Source: Candidatus Bipolaricaulota bacterium (GTDB lineage Bacteria > Bipolaricaulota > Bipolaricaulia > UBA7950 > UBA9294). From it: 13,760 nucleotides of DNA. How positions within the stretch are numbered: the stretch's first letter is position 1; the number at the start of each line of letters is the position of its first letter. The position numbers were made by a program, and so were the translations under genes. The stretch lies in NCBI GenBank assembly GCA_023132545.1, contig JAGLYB010000019.1:1-13760 (forward strand), read 5' to 3'. The notes under the pieces were generated by a model. The model did no database searches. It had not been told where the DNA came from and saw only the letters and a list, made by a program, of their open reading frames with translations. Positions 13,141 to 13,760 of this stretch are shown one piece after another.

Positions 13141-13300
13141 CAGTTGCCAGTTGCTAGCTCTCCCAATCGTTTTACCGCAGAGAACGCTGAGGACGCCGGG
13201 GGGGGATTAGTGATTGGGAGGCTCAATCCATTGCTTGATGAATCAGCCCGTTTCCCTGTCTCTGCCCACTCTGCGAGCACGGCGGGGGAGATTGCTGTCT
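13141..13300. repeat. Degenerate intergenic repeat element (CGCAGAGAACGC type)
   Basis: CAGTTGC occurs twice in tandem (13141-13154). CTCCCAATC (13160-13168) and GATTGGGAG (13212-13220) are perfect 9-bp inverted repeats. Inside is ACCGCAGAGAACGCTGAGGA, whose translation TAENAED is often mis-called as protein. Further on, CTCTGCGAGCACGGCGG (about 13270-13286) is a decayed inverted counterpart. This resembles widespread non-coding CGCAGAGAACGCAGAG repeats. No gene is supported in 13072-13361. Confidence 0.4.
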
Positions 13301-13361
13301 TACAAAGGCTAGCGTTTGCATCAATACCACAACGAGAACGGATCTGTGAGATCAGCGGAGT

Positions 13362-13760
13362 CTAGAAATCCCAATCCGGCTGTGGCATTGGCAATCGAAG
13401 AGCATGATCCAGTGCCTTCAACAGCGTTTCCGGGGCCTCTAGATCGTCGCTCCATGACAAACTGGTGGCGGGACGAATGCTCAGCCAAAGCCGGGAAAAC
13501 GCGTTAACGGAGGCACGCATGGTAGACAATTCGGGATTTGTTCCCGGTTCTGCAGACGATGCCGATCCCAGCGTGATGATGTACTCACCAGCGACACCCT
13601 TCCATGAGCACTCCTGCGGGATCAAGGAGGTGATGGGATCGGTCAATATGAGATTGAAGCAGAGGGGGTCGCAATCCAATTGGGTGGCCGATAAGCACTG
13701 ATTCAGATCCAACATTCGAACCTGCCAGTAGGCACCGGCTGTCATCCGATTTTCGTGAGG
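13362..13760 (-). CDS. C-terminal part of an Eis-like GNAT acetyltransferase / sterol-carrier-fold protein (5' partial)
   Basis: The frame runs off the right edge on the minus strand, so only the last 132 residues are seen. They match the C-terminal sterol-carrier-like domain of Eis-type acetyltransferases: an opening Y-W-Q-V-R-M-L-D-L-N, alternating strands, S-V-N-A-F-S-R-L-W-L-S-I-R-P near residue 90, then LEAPETLLKALDHALRLPMP and the characteristic end QPDWDF. In the family, two N-terminal GNAT domains acetylate amines using acetyl-CoA, and the free C-terminal carboxylate helps form the active site. The acetyltransferase domains lie outside the window, so substrate and completeness cannot be judged. 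The ATG at 13743-13745 is not the real start. Assignment is from pattern recognition and is moderately sure. Confidence 0.68.
   Translation of the reverse strand, partial: PHENRMTAGAYWQVRMLDLNQCLSATQLDCDPLCFNLILTDPITSLIPQECSWKGVAGEYIITLGSASSAEPGTNPELSTMRASVNAFSRLWLSIRPATSLSWSDDLEAPETLLKALDHALRLPMPQPDWDF

Noticed and set aside
13144..13365. Plus-strand frame of 73 codons
   Set aside because: It translates a non-coding repeat (TAENAED) and has no ribosome site.

Overview
The window is bacterial DNA of moderate GC content. Gene density is high up to about 8 kb and falls after that, where repeats, inverted repeats and gene remnants become common. The encoded families (xanthine-dehydrogenase-type molybdoenzyme, flavodoxin-fold proteins, TlpA, TrmH, PspC/LiaF-like envelope proteins, lamin-tail protein, DUF1016 nuclease, Eis-like acetyltransferase C-terminus) are too widespread to fix a phylum. 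An uncultured soil, sediment or aquatic lineage is a guess only. No rRNA, tRNA, CRISPR array or complete insertion sequence was recognised.

Region 1 (1-3466): the 3' part of a molybdopterin-binding xanthine/aldehyde dehydrogenase subunit is followed by a four-cysteine flavodoxin-fold protein whose last ~35 residues look frameshifted. A membrane-anchored TlpA-type thiol oxidoreductase converges on it and shares a CTAG stop.

Region 2 (3553-6588, minus strand): the order of transcription is a 5-helix membrane protein, a PspC-domain protein, a 62-aa LiaI/LiaF-TM-type protein, a LiaF-like protein with an extracytoplasmic beta domain, and a TrmH/SpoU rRNA/tRNA 2'-O-methyltransferase. The PspC, LiaI-like and LiaF-like genes are tightly packed. 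Each carries the same two-helix membrane module, and a promoter with an overlapping TTGGAA/TTCCAA inverted repeat precedes them. This looks like an envelope-stress sensing operon.

Region 3 (6709-7943, plus strand): a translationally coupled pair of flavodoxin-fold oxidoreductases. The first has a cysteine cluster like that of iron-sulfur flavoproteins.

Region 4 (8001-9120): a remnant of an MNT-HEPN toxin-antitoxin type module. The winged-helix/nucleotidyltransferase gene is intact and sits behind a TTGACA promoter embedded in a 38-bp palindrome. Its HEPN partner has lost its central catalytic part, leaving N- and C-terminal fragments in different frames. REP-like inverted repeats of one sequence family (GGGGAC(A/T)GGC) lie on both sides of the pair.

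Region 5 (9231-11969, minus strand): a secreted protein with two lamin-tail domains, a 426-bp stretch without a supported gene, and a DUF1016/YhcG-type PDDEXK nuclease with a structured ~140-nt leader.

Region 6 (12059-13300): a tandem family of small two-helix membrane proteins (77 aa, 151 aa with three 25-residue amphipathic repeats, and a truncated 33-codon remnant), with related GC-rich hairpins after the short copies, then a degenerate repeat element.

Region 7 (13362-13760): the 3' end of an Eis-like GNAT/sterol-carrier-fold protein that runs off the right edge on the minus strand.
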